A stretch of DNA of 64,000 bases from Rhizobium herbae (GCF_017873135.1 NZ_JAGGJV010000002.1:124001-188000), one strand, 5' to 3'; numbered from the stretch's first letter, positions 19,508 to 31,448 are shown. Numbers and translations: made by a program. Notes: generated by a model from the letters alone, not told the origin.

Positions 19508-21217
19508 TTGAGCGACGGACAGGACAAAAAGAGTGCGCCGGGCGCGCGTTGGAGAACACGCCTGCGCTCGCGGCTGAGGCGTCCGCTGTCGTTTTATCTG
19601 ACAGTCCTGCTGCTCATTGCCATCGTCCCGTCCTTCGTGTTTTCGATGATCATCCTCAAGCGCAGCATCGACGAGCAGGAGCGCGTGGTGACCGCGCTGC
19701 TCAGGGCATCGACCGGATCGGTTACGCGCGTGGTGGAGCGCGAGATCGACGGCATGCTGACCACGCTCAGGGTGTTGTCCACGGCCAGCACCATCGACAA
19801 CAACAATCTCGAACAGTTCTACGATCGCGCCCGCTCATCGCTCGCAGACACCGATTCGAACCTTTTGGTGATCGATCGCGCCCACAATCAGCTTTTCAAT
19901 ACCCGCGTACCGTTCGGAAGCCGGCTGGCGAAGGCATCCGACCCAACCTCCATCGATCAGGCTTTTCGAAACGGAGGGCCGTTCATTTCGAATGTCTTCT
20001 TCGGCCAGACGGCAAAAAGATGGGTGTTCAACGTCTACCTGCCGATCACCACGCCGCTCGGCAATGGCGACTACCTGCTGACACTCACCCAGAACGCCGA
20101 GAATATGCTGAAGGCGGTCAACCGGGATGTGCTGTCGCCCGGCTGGAATGCGGCATTGCTCGACGGAGCCGGCAATGTGATTGCCTCATCAGACAAGGCA
20201 CTGGCAGTCGGCAAGCCATTTTTCATGGAAATCGTGCCGGCATTGCGTGTCGGCGTCGGCGAAGCGGTTCATGACGGCGTCGAATACCGGACGGTCACCG
20301 AGTTTTCGGTGCTGACCGGCTGGAAAATCGTCGCCTGGGCCAAAAGTTCCGATGTCGATGCGCCGGCGCTGTGGTCTTATCTCTGGCTGTCGCTGGGCGG
20401 CCTTCTTTTTGCCGGCATAGCCATAGCGGGATCCGCCGCCATCGCGCGGCTTCTGGCGCAGGGTGTCAAGCTGCTCGCTCGCGACGCGCATCTCCTGGGC
20501 GCGGGACGGCCGATCGCGGCGCGCAAACACATGATTGCCGAGATCGAGACCGTATCGACGGCGCTGGCCGAAGCGGCGCAGGCGCGCAGGAAGGCGGAAA
20601 ACGAAATCCGTTTCCTGATGCGCGAGGTGGCGCACCGTTCGAAAAACCAGCTCACCGTCATCCAGTCGATGCTCAACCAGTCGCTCAATGCGGCGGAAAA
20701 CCGGGTGGATTTCGCCGAAACCTTCCGCAAGCGCATCAGCGGCCTTGCCCGCTCGACCGATCTGATGATTGCCAATGCGGCCCAGGGCGTCGATTTTCAC
20801 GAGCTGGCCCAGAACCAGCTGCAGCCGTTCATTCCCGACGATCCGCTACGGGTCCACCTGTCGGGGCCGCCCGTCCGGCTGGATGCGCAGGTATCGCAGA
20901 CGCTGGGCATGGCCCTGCACGAGCTTGCCACCAATGCGACGAAATACGGCGCGCTTGCCAATGGCAGCGGCACGATCGACCTGCAATGGTCGGTCTCCGA
21001 CGGCACGTTTCTTCTCGCCTGGAGAGAAAAAGGCGCCGATATCGATCCGATTGAGACCGGCAGCCTGCGCAAGGGTTTCGGCACCATGGTGCTCGAGCGT
21101 ATGCTCGGCATGGCGCTGGACGCGAAACTGGAGCGGATCATGCATTCCGACGGGATCGAATGGCGCGTGAAAATCCCGACCGAAAAACTGGGCGCCGACC
21201 TGTCGGTCCAACCGTAG
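19508..21217 (+). CDS. HWE-family sensor histidine kinase, membrane bound
   Basis: About 569 residues: a first membrane helix at ~30-50 (SFYLTVLLLIAIVPSFVFSM), a periplasmic sensor of ~240 residues resembling a dCache domain, and a second helix (LWLSLGGLLFAGIAIAGSAA). The HWE kinase core has phospho-acceptor EVAHRSKNQLTVIQS near residue 375, N-box HELATNATKYGAL and the diagnostic W-x-E in LAWREKG. No response regulator is adjacent. The TTG start is supported by GAGGGA a few bases upstream; a GTG five codons earlier is possible. Confidence 0.87.
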   Translation: MSDGQDKKSAPGARWRTRLRSRLRRPLSFYLTVLLLIAIVPSFVFSMIILKRSIDEQERVVTALLRASTGSVTRVVEREIDGMLTTLRVLSTASTIDNNNLEQFYDRARSSLADTDSNLLVIDRAHNQLFNTRVPFGSRLAKASDPTSIDQAFRNGGPFISNVFFGQTAKRWVFNVYLPITTPLGNGDYLLTLTQNAENMLKAVNRDVLSPGWNAALLDGAGNVIASSDKALAVGKPFFMEIVPALRVGVGEAVHDGVEYRTVTEFSVLTGWKIVAWAKSSDVDAPALWSYLWLSLGGLLFAGIAIAGSAAIARLLAQGVKLLARDAHLLGAGRPIAARKHMIAEIETVSTALAEAAQARRKAENEIRFLMREVAHRSKNQLTVIQSMLNQSLNAAENRVDFAETFRKRISGLARSTDLMIANAAQGVDFHELAQNQLQPFIPDDPLRVHLSGPPVRLDAQVSQTLGMALHELATNATKYGALANGSGTIDLQWSVSDGTFLLAWREKGADIDPIETGSLRKGFGTMVLERMLGMALDAKLERIMHSDGIEWRVKIPTEKLGADLSVQP

Positions 21218-21260
21218 GGAGGGTCTGCCCAAGGCTTGTCGCGTATTGGAAGGAGTACAG

Positions 21261-21596
21261 ATGCCTCGAAACAATGTCATGGCGGCTGCCATTCTCGTTG
21301 CCACGGTTTTCACCGGCGCGGCAGCGCCCGCGTTCGGCGCCGATTGCGTGGTGGCCGATCCCACTGGAACGCCGCTCAACGTGCGTTCCGGGCCTCAAGG
21401 TACGGTTCTGTCGGTTCTCGACAACGGCGTCCCCGTGCAGGTCGTCGAGGAGCGCTTGCATGGCGGCAAGCGCTGGGCAAAGGTGACCGCAAATGGCGAG
21501 ACGCTCGGCTGGGTATTCGCCGCCTATCTCGATTGTGCAATGGTTGACGACAACAGCAAGTCTGCCCCGATGCGGCCGCGCGTTGCCCCGCAATGA
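21261..21596 (+). CDS. Exported bacterial SH3-domain protein
   Basis: A 111-residue protein with a signal peptide (AAAILVATVFTGAAAPAFG, cleavage before ADCVV) and one SH3b domain (TGTPLNVRSGPQGTVLSVL to LGWVFAAYLDC). SH3b domains often bind peptidoglycan or protein partners in the envelope. A Pro/Arg tail follows. It starts behind AAGGAG, 43 bases after the HWE kinase stop, and could be co-transcribed with it. Confidence 0.85.
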   Translation: MPRNNVMAAAILVATVFTGAAAPAFGADCVVADPTGTPLNVRSGPQGTVLSVLDNGVPVQVVEERLHGGKRWAKVTANGETLGWVFAAYLDCAMVDDNSKSAPMRPRVAPQ

Positions 21597-21773
21597 CGGC
21601 GAATTGAAGTGTCGCGCCGCCTTTATCCGCCCTCTTTCTTTTTGATGCCGGATAGTTTATAGGCAGCGCCAGCATCAGACCCCGCTCTCTGCGGACTTGT
21701 GCCTTCATGGCCGCAGCTAGACGACATCCCGGCTGCTGGCGACCCGAAATCCTAACATTGAAAGGATGACACG

Positions 21774-22043
21774 ATGTCGATCACTGCAGAGCGCAAGGCT
21801 GCGCTTATCAAGGAATACGCAATCGTCGAAGGCGACACCGGTTCTCCGGAAGTCCAGGTTGCGATCCTCACCGAGCGGATCAACAACCTGACCGATCACT
21901 TCAAGGGCCACAAGAAGGACAACCACTCGCGTCGTGGCCTTCTGGCAATGGTTTCTACCCGCCGCTCGCTTCTTGACTATGTCAAGGGCAAGGAAGAGGC
22001 ACGGTACACCAAGCTGATTACTGCTCTCGGCATTCGCCGCTAA
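21774..22043 (+). CDS. rpsO: 30S ribosomal protein S15
   Basis: Primary 16S rRNA-binding protein of the central domain of the 30S subunit. The 89-residue length and motifs ([40 protein letters not shown]) are standard. It has its own GAAAGGA ribosome site and is followed by a terminator and then pnp, the classical rpsO-pnp order. Confidence 0.98.
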   Translation: MSITAERKAALIKEYAIVEGDTGSPEVQVAILTERINNLTDHFKGHKKDNHSRRGLLAMVSTRRSLLDYVKGKEEARYTKLITALGIRR

Positions 22044-22050
22044 GCCTTAC

Positions 22051-22093
22051 ACCGGCGGGACCCTTCAAAAAGGGGCCCGCCGGTTTGTTTTTT
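22051..22093 (+). terminator. Terminator after rpsO
   Basis: ACCGGCGGG pairs with CCCGCCGGT, extended by CCC/GGG around an A-rich loop, followed by a T-rich run (TTTGTTTTTT). Partial read-through into pnp is typical of rpsO-pnp operons. Confidence 0.85.
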
Positions 22094-22095
22094 GC

Positions 22096-22406
22096 GGGAT
22101 CATCCCGCGTTTGCGTCTCCAGCCAAGCCGAAACGGCGCCGTTGGAAGCGGACACCCCAGCAGACCGGATGGGCCGGCTCTGCGGAACCAACCGATGACC
22201 TGTCATGGGGCAGGATTGCAGGATGCTTCGGCGCTTGCGCGTTTATCCACGCACCCGGAGCATCAGGCTTTCAGGGAGCGGGACGAGCGCCAGCCGAATT
22301 TGGAAGCCTCCCGTTGTCTTGCCCGTGATGTGTCATATCAGCGGAAACACTGCCGCCCGCGCCACACTGGCTGCGGCGCGGCATTGCCGCACACGAAGGA
22401 CAAAAC
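22096..22406 (+). promoter_or_regulatory. pnp leader region (no gene)
   Basis: A 311-base stretch without a convincing gene. Its last part contains a 7-bp GC stem (CCGCGCC at 22357-22363 with GGCGCGG at 22375-22381) about 15 bases before the pnp ribosome site. In enterobacteria pnp mRNA is autoregulated through RNase III cleavage of a leader hairpin; a similar role here is only inference. A pnp promoter is probably in this region but none is clear to me. Confidence 0.45.
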
Positions 22407-24539
<2,133 letters not shown>

Positions 24540-24563
24540 GCGTTCGACCGTTTAATCGACTAC

Positions 24564-24600
24564 GGGCGCGGAGCGGATCGTTCCGCGCCCTTTCTTATTT
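24564..24600 (+). terminator. Terminator after pnp
   Basis: A 9-bp stem GGGCGCGGA / TCCGCGCCC with a 9-base loop followed by TTTCTTATTT. Confidence 0.85.
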
Positions 24601-24707
24601 TCCTGAAAGCTGTCTGACCCGGACAGTCTCTCATTCCCTTTGCTACCGTTTGTCTTTTTTGGGAAATTGCCGTCCATTTTTCCCTGACAAACTTGAGGAC
24701 CACGACC

Positions 24708-25724
24708 ATGAGCCGCGACACGCTGAAGACCCTTTTCCACCCCTTCGATACCGGCGTGGTTCCCGCACCCGGCGAAGGCGAGCGTGTGCTGTTCTTGGGC
24801 GCCGAGGCCGGCTACCGGCTGCCGGCGGAGTTTTTTGGTTCGATTACCGCAGTGCAGGCATCAAAGCCGCTGTACAAGGCTCTGGAAGCCGCCAAGGCGG
24901 CGGTGGCGCCCGTTGTCGAGGGTGAGGACTATGATGCCGCGCTGATCCTCTGTGGCAAGCACAAGGGCGAGAACGAGGACCGGATCGCCGAAGCGCTGAA
25001 GCGCGTCAAGGTCGGCGGCCTGATCGTTGTCGCCGGTGGCAAGGACGATGGCATCCAGTCATTGCGCAAGCGCGTCAACCAGCTCGGCTGGGGCGGCGAC
25101 AGCCTGCCGAAATATCACGGCATCGCCTTCTGGTTCGGCCGTCCGGAAGATGCCACCGACGTCATCGCCAAATTTTCCAAGAAGCCCGCTCGCGTCGAAG
25201 GCCGCTTCGATGCGGCACCCGGCATGTTCTCGCACGAGAAGATCGACGCCGGCTCCGAACTGCTCGCCTCGCGCCTGCCTGATGATTTCAAGGGCCATGC
25301 CGCTGATTTCGGTGCCGGCTGGGGCTATCTTTCGGTGATGCTGGCCGAGAAGGCCCCGAACCTGAAGGGCATCGACCTGTTCGAGGCCGATTATCATTCC
25401 CTCGAAGCCGCACGGGCAAACCTGAAGGCCAATTGCCCGAACGTGCCGACACGTTTCTTCTGGCAGGATCTCACCTCCGAGGAAACCCGCGACAAATACG
25501 ACCTGATCGTCATGAACCCGCCCTTCCACGAAACGCAGGCAGCCGACCCGGCACTCGGCGTCGCGATGATCAAGGCCGCCGCCAAGGCGCTGAAGATCGG
25601 CGGCCGGTTGATGCTGGTCGCCAACCGTGGCCTGCCTTACGAGCCGGTGATGACCGAGACCTTCAAGGAATGGGGCGAAACCTGCCGCAATGCCCGTTTC
25701 AAGGTGCTCTGGGGCAAGCGCTGA
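24708..25724 (+). CDS. Class I SAM-dependent methyltransferase, RsmC-like
   Basis: A 338-residue protein with the two-domain build of RsmC/RlmG: a degenerate N-terminal methyltransferase-like half and a catalytic C-terminal half. The latter has a SAM-binding motif (GHAADFGAGWGYLSVMLAEK) and motif IV MNPPFHE, used by N2-guanine rRNA methyltransferases. The likely reaction is m2G methylation of 16S rRNA, with exact position not certain. The ATG is preceded by TTGAGGACC; that TTG is in frame but lies in the ribosome site. Confidence 0.86.
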   Translation: MSRDTLKTLFHPFDTGVVPAPGEGERVLFLGAEAGYRLPAEFFGSITAVQASKPLYKALEAAKAAVAPVVEGEDYDAALILCGKHKGENEDRIAEALKRVKVGGLIVVAGGKDDGIQSLRKRVNQLGWGGDSLPKYHGIAFWFGRPEDATDVIAKFSKKPARVEGRFDAAPGMFSHEKIDAGSELLASRLPDDFKGHAADFGAGWGYLSVMLAEKAPNLKGIDLFEADYHSLEAARANLKANCPNVPTRFFWQDLTSEETRDKYDLIVMNPPFHETQAADPALGVAMIKAAAKALKIGGRLMLVANRGLPYEPVMTETFKEWGETCRNARFKVLWGKR

Positions 25725-25818
25725 GGCGCCGTTTTTGCAATTGATTTATGGCTCAAACAGGTACAGGCTGAGGCTCCCGTAGCCGCGCGCTGATGCGGTG
25801 CGCAAATGGAGTGTGCCG

Positions 25819-26058
25819 ATGGTTTCTGGCTCTGGACATCACCCTCCTGTGACCGAGGGCATCGCGGAAGTGATGATCAAAGACATCAAGAGCGGCGAAG
25901 GCAGGGGAGCGACCTCGGAGGTGCCGCTGGCCTTCCAGACCGGTCGCCAGCCCGTCGATCCGGTCGTCCTCGGGCAGGCCCGCAGGCAGATGACGATGTT
26001 CGGTATCTTCGCTATCGTGGTTCTGGCGGTGCTGCTGGCCGTCTGGTGGTCAGCCTGA
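25819..26058 (+). CDS. Small protein with one C-terminal membrane helix
   Basis: A 79-residue protein with a polar N-terminus and a single C-terminal hydrophobic helix (MFGIFAIVVLAVLLAVWW), ending SA. GGAG stands 8 bases before the chosen ATG; a GTG seven codons earlier is in frame. I do not recognise a family. The stop codon lies inside the left arm of the downstream terminator. Confidence 0.65.
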   Translation: MVSGSGHHPPVTEGIAEVMIKDIKSGEGRGATSEVPLAFQTGRQPVDPVVLGQARRQMTMFGIFAIVVLAVLLAVWWSA

Positions 26059-26080
26059 CGGTTCGTCAGGCTGACCTTTT
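26048..26080 (+). terminator. Terminator overlapping the stop codon of the small membrane protein gene
   Basis: A perfect 13-bp stem (GGTCAGCCTGACG / CGTCAGGCTGACC) with a 3-base loop and TTTT. The left arm includes the stop codon of the preceding gene. It also lies just after the htpG stop on the other strand. Confidence 0.85.
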
Positions 26081-26085
26081 CAACT

Positions 26086-27972
26086 TTAACCCTTCAGCGC
26101 CCGCGCAAACAGCCGCGACAGCCGCTCCGCGAAAGCGCGCGGGTCCTGCGGCTTGTCGCCGTCGAGAACGCGGGCCTGATCGAGCAGCAGCTGGACCGCG
26201 TCCGTGCGGAATTCGTCGCTGCCGCCGGAAGCCAGCGCCGCGATCAGGCTGTGGCCTGGGTTGATCTCGAGGATCGGCTTTGCAATCAAGTCCAGCCTGC
26301 CGGACCCCTGCAGCAGCTTTTCCAGCTGGCGGTCGTAGCCCTGCTCCGGTGCCACAAGGCAGACGGCGCTTTCCGTCAGGCGCTCGGATGCGCGTACATC
26401 GGACACCGTGTCGCCAAGCGTCGTTTTAGCGAAAGCGATAAAGCCCGTGACCGCCTCGGTGGTCTCTGGCACCACTGGTGCTTCACCATCCGCTTTCGGC
26501 ACCTGTGCGAGATCGGCAGCCCCTTGGGTAATCGACTTGAACGGCTTGCCTTCGAAATCCGGCGCAGCCGTGACCCAGAAGCTGTCGACCGAATCGGTCA
26601 GGAGCAGAACCTCGATCCCGCGGGCGCGAAACCCTTCGAGCTGCGGCGAGGCCTTCAGCCGGTCGAGATTGTCGCCCGTCAGGTAATAGATCGCCGCCTG
26701 CGCGTCCTTCATGTCCTTGACGTAATCCGCCAACGACCGTGTCGCCTCGTCGGACGTCGTGGTGCGGAAGCGCGACAGTGCGATCAGCTGCGAGCGGCGC
26801 TCGAAATCGTCGTAGATGCCTTCCTTGAGCACGGCGCCAAAAGCGTCCCAAAGCTTGGCAAAGGCGTCGGCGTCGTTCTCCGCAAGCTTCTCGATGGCGG
26901 TCAGCACGCGGTTGGTCAGGCCCTTGCGGATGGCGGCAAGGATCGGGCTTTCCTGGATCATCTCGCGCGAGACGTTGAGCGGCAGGTCGGATGTATCGAC
27001 AAGGCCGCGCACGAAACGCAGGTAGCGCGGCAGAAGCTCGGCATCGTCGGTGATGAAGACGCGCTTGACGTAGAGCTTCATCCGGCCCTTGGCCGAAGGG
27101 TCGAACATGTCGAGCGGTTTGGATTCCGGCACGAAGGCAAGGCCGGTATATTCATGCCGCCCCTCGGCGCGGAAATGCACGGTCAGTGCCGGTTCGTCGT
27201 ACTGGCCGGAAAGGCCGCGATAGAAGTCGGCGTATTCTTCCTTGGTGATGTCACTGCGGGATTTCGTCCACAAAGCCGTCCCGTCACCGATCCGCTCCGC
27301 CTCGGCACCGGGTTTCTCGATCAGGTCGATCGGCACCGGAACGTGGCCGGACTGGTCCTTGACGATCCGCTCGACGTCCCATTTCGACGTATAGCTCTTC
27401 GCGTCGTCCATCAGGTGCATGGTGATGCGGGTGCCGCGTGCTGGAGCGTCGGAGATATTGGCCTCCGTCACCGTGTAGCTGCCCTTGCCGTCGGACGACC
27501 AGAGCCAGGCATGGGCGCTGCCGGCATGGCGCGAGACGACATCGACCTTGTCGGCGACCATGAAGGCGGAATAGAAGCCGACGCCGAACTGGCCGATCAA
27601 CTGGGCGCCTTCGCCCGCCTTTGCCGCCTCGACACGTTCCATGAAGGCGCGGGTGCCGGAGCGGGCGATGGTACCGAGGGCCTCGACCATGTCGTCGCGG
27701 CTCATGCCGATACCGTTGTCCTCGACGACGAGCCGGTTGTTGTCGGCATCGAGCGTCAGGGTAATGCGCGGCGTCGGATCGTCGGAAAGCAGTTCCGGCG
27801 CGCTGATCGCCTCGTAGCGCAGCTTCTCGCAGGCATCGGCGGCGTTGGAGATCAGCTCCCGCAGGAACACGTCCTTGTCGGAATAGACGGAGTGCACCAT
27901 GAGGTGCAAAAGGCGCGCGACATCGGCCTCGAAGACATGGTTTTCGACGGGTTTTTCAGCGGCATTGCTCAT
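26086..27972 (-). CDS. htpG: Chaperone HtpG (Hsp90)
   Basis: ATP-dependent cytosolic chaperone of 628 residues. N-terminal ATPase motifs: LRELISNAADACEKLRYEAI, VEDNGIGMSRDDMVEALGTI and the ATP-lid GQFGVGFYSAFMVADKVDVV. The middle-domain arginine motif is in DLPLNVSREMIQES, and the C-terminal dimerisation domain is present. The acidic eukaryotic MEEVD tail is absent, as expected. Monocistronic; divergence from other genes gives no special context. Confidence 0.98.
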   Translation of the reverse strand: MSNAAEKPVENHVFEADVARLLHLMVHSVYSDKDVFLRELISNAADACEKLRYEAISAPELLSDDPTPRITLTLDADNNRLVVEDNGIGMSRDDMVEALGTIARSGTRAFMERVEAAKAGEGAQLIGQFGVGFYSAFMVADKVDVVSRHAGSAHAWLWSSDGKGSYTVTEANISDAPARGTRITMHLMDDAKSYTSKWDVERIVKDQSGHVPVPIDLIEKPGAEAERIGDGTALWTKSRSDITKEEYADFYRGLSGQYDEPALTVHFRAEGRHEYTGLAFVPESKPLDMFDPSAKGRMKLYVKRVFITDDAELLPRYLRFVRGLVDTSDLPLNVSREMIQESPILAAIRKGLTNRVLTAIEKLAENDADAFAKLWDAFGAVLKEGIYDDFERRSQLIALSRFRTTTSDEATRSLADYVKDMKDAQAAIYYLTGDNLDRLKASPQLEGFRARGIEVLLLTDSVDSFWVTAAPDFEGKPFKSITQGAADLAQVPKADGEAPVVPETTEAVTGFIAFAKTTLGDTVSDVRASERLTESAVCLVAPEQGYDRQLEKLLQGSGRLDLIAKPILEINPGHSLIAALASGGSDEFRTDAVQLLLDQARVLDGDKPQDPRAFAERLSRLFARALKG

Positions 27973-28073
27973 GCGATTTGTGCCTCAACGTGTGTCTGGA
28001 TGGTTTGCGCGCTCTGAACTGGCAAGTGCAGATGCAAAATTCAAGAGGCACGGAAAGGGCGGCGGCCCGGATT

Positions 28074-28880
28074 TTACTCCGTGTCCGCCGTGCGCAATGT
28101 ATCGAGGGCCGGCATCGAGGTGATGTTGTAGCCGGAGTCGACATAGTGGATTTCGCCGGTGACGCCGCGCGATAGGCCTGAGAGCAGATAGAGCGCGGAG
28201 CTGCCGACATCCTCGATCGTCACCGTGCGGCGCATCGGCGAGTTCTTCTGCTGCCAGGAGAGCATGGCGCGCGCATCGGAAATGCCGGCACCGGCCAGCG
28301 TGCGGATCGGGCCGGCCGAAATGGCGTTGACGCGGATGCCGCGCGAACCGTAATCGGCGGCAAGATAGCGCACGGACGCCTCAAGCGCCGCCTTGGCGAC
28401 GCCCATGACGTTGTAATTCGGCATGACGCGCACGGAGCCGCCATAGGTCAGCGTCAGCATCGTGCCGCCTTCCGTCATCAGTTCGGCCGCGCGCTTGGCG
28501 ATCTCGGTGAACGAGAAGCAGGAGATGACCATGGTGCGGCTGAAATTGTCGCGCGAGGTGTCGGCGTAGAGGCCCTTCAGCTCGTTCTTGTCGGAAAATC
28601 CGATGGCGTGAACGATGAAGTCGAGCTTGCCCCATTTTTCCTTGATGGTCGCAATGGCGCTATCCACCGAGGCGATATCTTCGACGTCGCACGGGATGAC
28701 CAGATCGGACTTCAGTTCGGCAGCCAGCGGCTTGACGCGCTTGCCGAGCGCCTCGCCCTGATAGGTGAAGGCCAGTTCCGCGCCTTCCGCTGCGACTGCC
28801 TGGGCAATGCCCCAGGCGATCGAGTGGCTGTTGGCGACGCCCATGATGAGGCCGCGTTTTCCGTTCATCAGACCGTTCAT
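28074..28880 (-). CDS. fabI: Enoyl-[acyl-carrier-protein] reductase (NADH), FabI
   Basis: Last reductive step of fatty-acid elongation. The 268-residue SDR-fold protein has the FabI cofactor motif GVANSHSIAWGIA and the catalytic Tyr/Lys arrangement (YNVMGVAKAALEASVRYLA, i.e. Y-x6-K). SAGPIRTLAGAGI precedes the substrate loop, where triclosan binds in FabI proteins. It starts four bases after the fabB stop. An ATG four codons further in is an alternative start. Confidence 0.95.
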   Translation of the reverse strand: MNGLMNGKRGLIMGVANSHSIAWGIAQAVAAEGAELAFTYQGEALGKRVKPLAAELKSDLVIPCDVEDIASVDSAIATIKEKWGKLDFIVHAIGFSDKNELKGLYADTSRDNFSRTMVISCFSFTEIAKRAAELMTEGGTMLTLTYGGSVRVMPNYNVMGVAKAALEASVRYLAADYGSRGIRVNAISAGPIRTLAGAGISDARAMLSWQQKNSPMRRTVTIEDVGSSALYLLSGLSRGVTGEIHYVDSGYNITSMPALDTLRTADTE

Positions 28881-28884
28881 GATG

Positions 28885-30111
28885 TCACCCGTTGTAACGC
28901 TGGAAAACGAGCGTCGCGTTTGTGCCGCCGAAGCCGAACGAGTTGGACAGAACCGTGTCGATCTTGGCATTGTCGATGCGCTTGCGCACGATCGGCACGC
29001 CTTCGAATTCCGGGTCGAGCTCGGTGATGTGGGCGCTTTCGCCGATGAAGCCGGCCTGCATCATCAGAAGGCCATAGATCGATTCCTGCGCACCGGCAGC
29101 ACCCAGCGAGTGACCGGTCAGCGACTTGGTCGACTGGATATGCGGGATCTTGCTGCCGAACACTTCGCGGATCGCGCCGATCTCCTTCTGGTCGCCCACG
29201 GGCGTCGAAGTTCCGTGCGTGTTGATGTAATCGACCTCGCCCTTTACCGTCGCCAGTGCCTGACGCATGCAGCGGGCAGCGCCTTCGCCTGATGGCGCGA
29301 CCATGTCGTAGCCGTCCGAGGTGGCGCCGTAGCCGGTGATTTCGGCATAGATCTTGGCGCCACGGGCCTTGGCATGTTCCAGCTCTTCCAGAACCAGGAC
29401 ACCCGCGCCGCCGGCGATGACGAAGCCGTCGCGGCTGATGTCGTAGGCGCGCGATGCGGTGGTGGGGGACGTCTCGTTGTATTTCGAGGACATCGCGCCC
29501 ATGGCGTCGAACAGGTTCGACATGGTCCAGTCGAGATCTTCATGGCCGCCGGCGAACATCACGTCCTGCTTGCCCCACTGGATCATTTCCATGGCATTGC
29601 CGATGCAATGCGCCGAGGTCGAGCAGGCCGACGAGATCGAGTAGTTGACGCCGTGGATCTTGAACCAGGTGGCAAGCGTCGCCGAGGCCGTCGAAGACAT
29701 CGCCTTCGGCACGGCAAACGGGCCGATGCGCTTGGGCGAATTGTTCTTGATGGTGATCTCGGCCGCTTCGATCAGCGTACGCGTCGATGGGCCGCCGGAG
29801 CCCATGATGATGCCGGTGCGCTCGTTGCCGCCGACTTCGCTGTCCTCGAGGCCGCTATCGGCGATCGCCTGCTTCATGGCGACATGATTCCACATGCCGC
29901 CCTGCGACAGGAAACGCGCCGCACGGCGATCGACGAGATCGGTCACGTCGATGTTTGGGGCGCCCCAGACCTGGCAGCGGAAGCCATGTTCGGCGAAATC
30001 GTTCGAAAACGAGATACCCGACTTCGCTTCACGCAGGGAGGCGGTGACTTGTTCAGCATCGTTCCCGATGGAGGAAACAATGCCCAGACCCGTGACAACA
30101 ACCCGTCTCAT
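28885..30111 (-). CDS. fabB: 3-oxoacyl-[acyl-carrier-protein] synthase I
   Basis: Condensing enzyme needed to elongate unsaturated acyl-ACPs. It has the nucleophile cysteine in [15 protein letters not shown] near residue 163 and the two catalytic histidines in [11 protein letters not shown] and [14 protein letters not shown]. The 408-residue length and [13 protein letters not shown] start are typical. It lies between fabA and fabI, all read leftward, making an unsaturated-fatty-acid operon. Confidence 0.96.
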   Translation of the reverse strand: MRRVVVTGLGIVSSIGNDAEQVTASLREAKSGISFSNDFAEHGFRCQVWGAPNIDVTDLVDRRAARFLSQGGMWNHVAMKQAIADSGLEDSEVGGNERTGIIMGSGGPSTRTLIEAAEITIKNNSPKRIGPFAVPKAMSSTASATLATWFKIHGVNYSISSACSTSAHCIGNAMEMIQWGKQDVMFAGGHEDLDWTMSNLFDAMGAMSSKYNETSPTTASRAYDISRDGFVIAGGAGVLVLEELEHAKARGAKIYAEITGYGATSDGYDMVAPSGEGAARCMRQALATVKGEVDYINTHGTSTPVGDQKEIGAIREVFGSKIPHIQSTKSLTGHSLGAAGAQESIYGLLMMQAGFIGESAHITELDPEFEGVPIVRKRIDNAKIDTVLSNSFGFGGTNATLVFQRYNG

Positions 30112-30159
30112 GTCGATGACCTCTTCTTATTTGTCTCTGAGTGCTGCTTGGGCCGCGGT

Positions 30160-30675
30160 TCAGGCAGCTTTTTCCTTCGACAAACCGACGCGAAGGTCGG
30201 TTGCCTGATATATGGTCTCGCCATCGGCCTTGAGCCAGCCGTCGGCCGTGCCAAGCACAAGGCGGCCACGCATGACGCGCTTGAAATCGATGCCATATTC
30301 GAGAAGCTTGGTCTCGGGGCGGATCATGCCCTTGAATTTCACTTCACCGGTGGAAAGCGCCATGCCGCGACCGGGTTCGCCAAGCCAGCCGAGGAAGAAC
30401 CCCGTCAGCTGCCACATGCCGTCAAGGCCCAGGCAGCCCGGCATGATCGGATTGCCCTGGAAATGGCAGGGAAAATACCAGTCGTCGGGACGCACGTCAT
30501 ATTCGGCGCGGATGTAACCCTTGTCGAATGCGCCTCCGGTCTCGGAGATATCGGTGATGCGATGAACCATCAGCATCGGCGGCAGGGGAAGCTGGGCATT
30601 GCCCTGGCCAAACAGTTCGCCACGACCGCAGGTCAGGATCTCTTCATAGTTGAAGCTGGATTGTCTGGTCGTCAT
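30160..30675 (-). CDS. fabA: 3-hydroxydecanoyl-[ACP] dehydratase/isomerase
   Basis: Introduces the double bond at the C10 stage (trans-2 to cis-3 isomerisation). The hot-dog fold's catalytic His and Asp stand in [20 protein letters not shown]. 171 residues, exactly the family size, from [14 protein letters not shown]. It is followed 48 bases later by fabB and is divergent from irr, a pairing seen in many rhizobia. Confidence 0.96.
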   Translation of the reverse strand: MTTRQSSFNYEEILTCGRGELFGQGNAQLPLPPMLMVHRITDISETGGAFDKGYIRAEYDVRPDDWYFPCHFQGNPIMPGCLGLDGMWQLTGFFLGWLGEPGRGMALSTGEVKFKGMIRPETKLLEYGIDFKRVMRGRLVLGTADGWLKADGETIYQATDLRVGLSKEKAA

Positions 30676-30995
30676 GAACTGTCGTTTCCCCGCTACATCC
30701 GTTTTTCGTTGACTTGGTTTAGAGCAAGATAGGCGCGATTTGAAGCGTCGGCATGACGGGTTCAAGTCTGTCCGCGTGTTCCCAGCCAACCAAGCACAAG
30801 GTTTATTTCCGCCGTCGCATACATGATGGGCGTCGCAACAGCCAGAGATAATTGGCTTTTGCCCCAAGAATCAGGCGGTTTTTAACGTCTTGAGGCCTTG
30901 AGGCGTGCTGCTCACTATTGAAAGCAATCGCAGCAAAAGTTATATCGGCACTGGAAGTGTGTTCTGCAATAGCTTGAAAGTCTGGATCCGTCCGT
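30676..30995. promoter_or_regulatory. Divergent fabA / irr intergenic region
   Basis: 320 bases with no credible gene. It must hold the promoters of fabA (leftward) and irr (rightward). I looked for a clear Irr box or a strong inverted repeat and did not find one; no -35/-10 pair is convincing enough to mark. Confidence 0.4.
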
Positions 30996-31415
30996 ATGAC
31001 GACTGCCATCGAGATCTGTTCGGAAGAACGCCTGCGCCGCTCAGGCCTCCGGCCGACGCGCCAGCGCATGGCGCTTGCCGACCTGATCTTCGCCAAGGGC
31101 GATCGGCACCTGACGGTGGAAGAGCTGCACGAGGAAGCCGTCACGGCCGGTGTTCCGGTTTCGCTGGCGACGGTCTACAACACGCTGCACCAGTTCACAG
31201 AAGCCGGCATGATCCGCGTTTTGGCCGTGGAAAGCGCCAAGACCTATTTCGACACCAACGTTTCCGATCATCACCATTTCTTCGTCGAGGGCCATAACGA
31301 GGTGCTCGACATTCCGGTCAACAATATCTCGATCGGCAACCTGCCCGAGCCGCCGGAAGGCATGGAAATCGCCCATGTCGACGTGGTGATCCGCCTGCGC
31401 CGCAAGCGCGGCTAA
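30996..31415 (+). CDS. irr: Fur-family iron response regulator Irr
   Basis: A 139-residue Fur-superfamily repressor that in rhizobia represses haem synthesis and iron-storage genes and induces uptake under iron limitation. The winged helix is LRPTRQRMALADLIFAK and SLATVYNTLHQFTEAGMIRV. The three histidines in NVSDHHHFFVEGHNEV are the haem/metal-binding motif of Irr. It lacks the C-terminal CxxC pairs of Fur/Zur. Divergent from fabA, the standard rhizobial location. Confidence 0.93.
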   Translation: MTTAIEICSEERLRRSGLRPTRQRMALADLIFAKGDRHLTVEELHEEAVTAGVPVSLATVYNTLHQFTEAGMIRVLAVESAKTYFDTNVSDHHHFFVEGHNEVLDIPVNNISIGNLPEPPEGMEIAHVDVVIRLRRKRG

Positions 31416-31448
31416 TCCCTTTTTCTACATCACGTCGACGACGACGTA

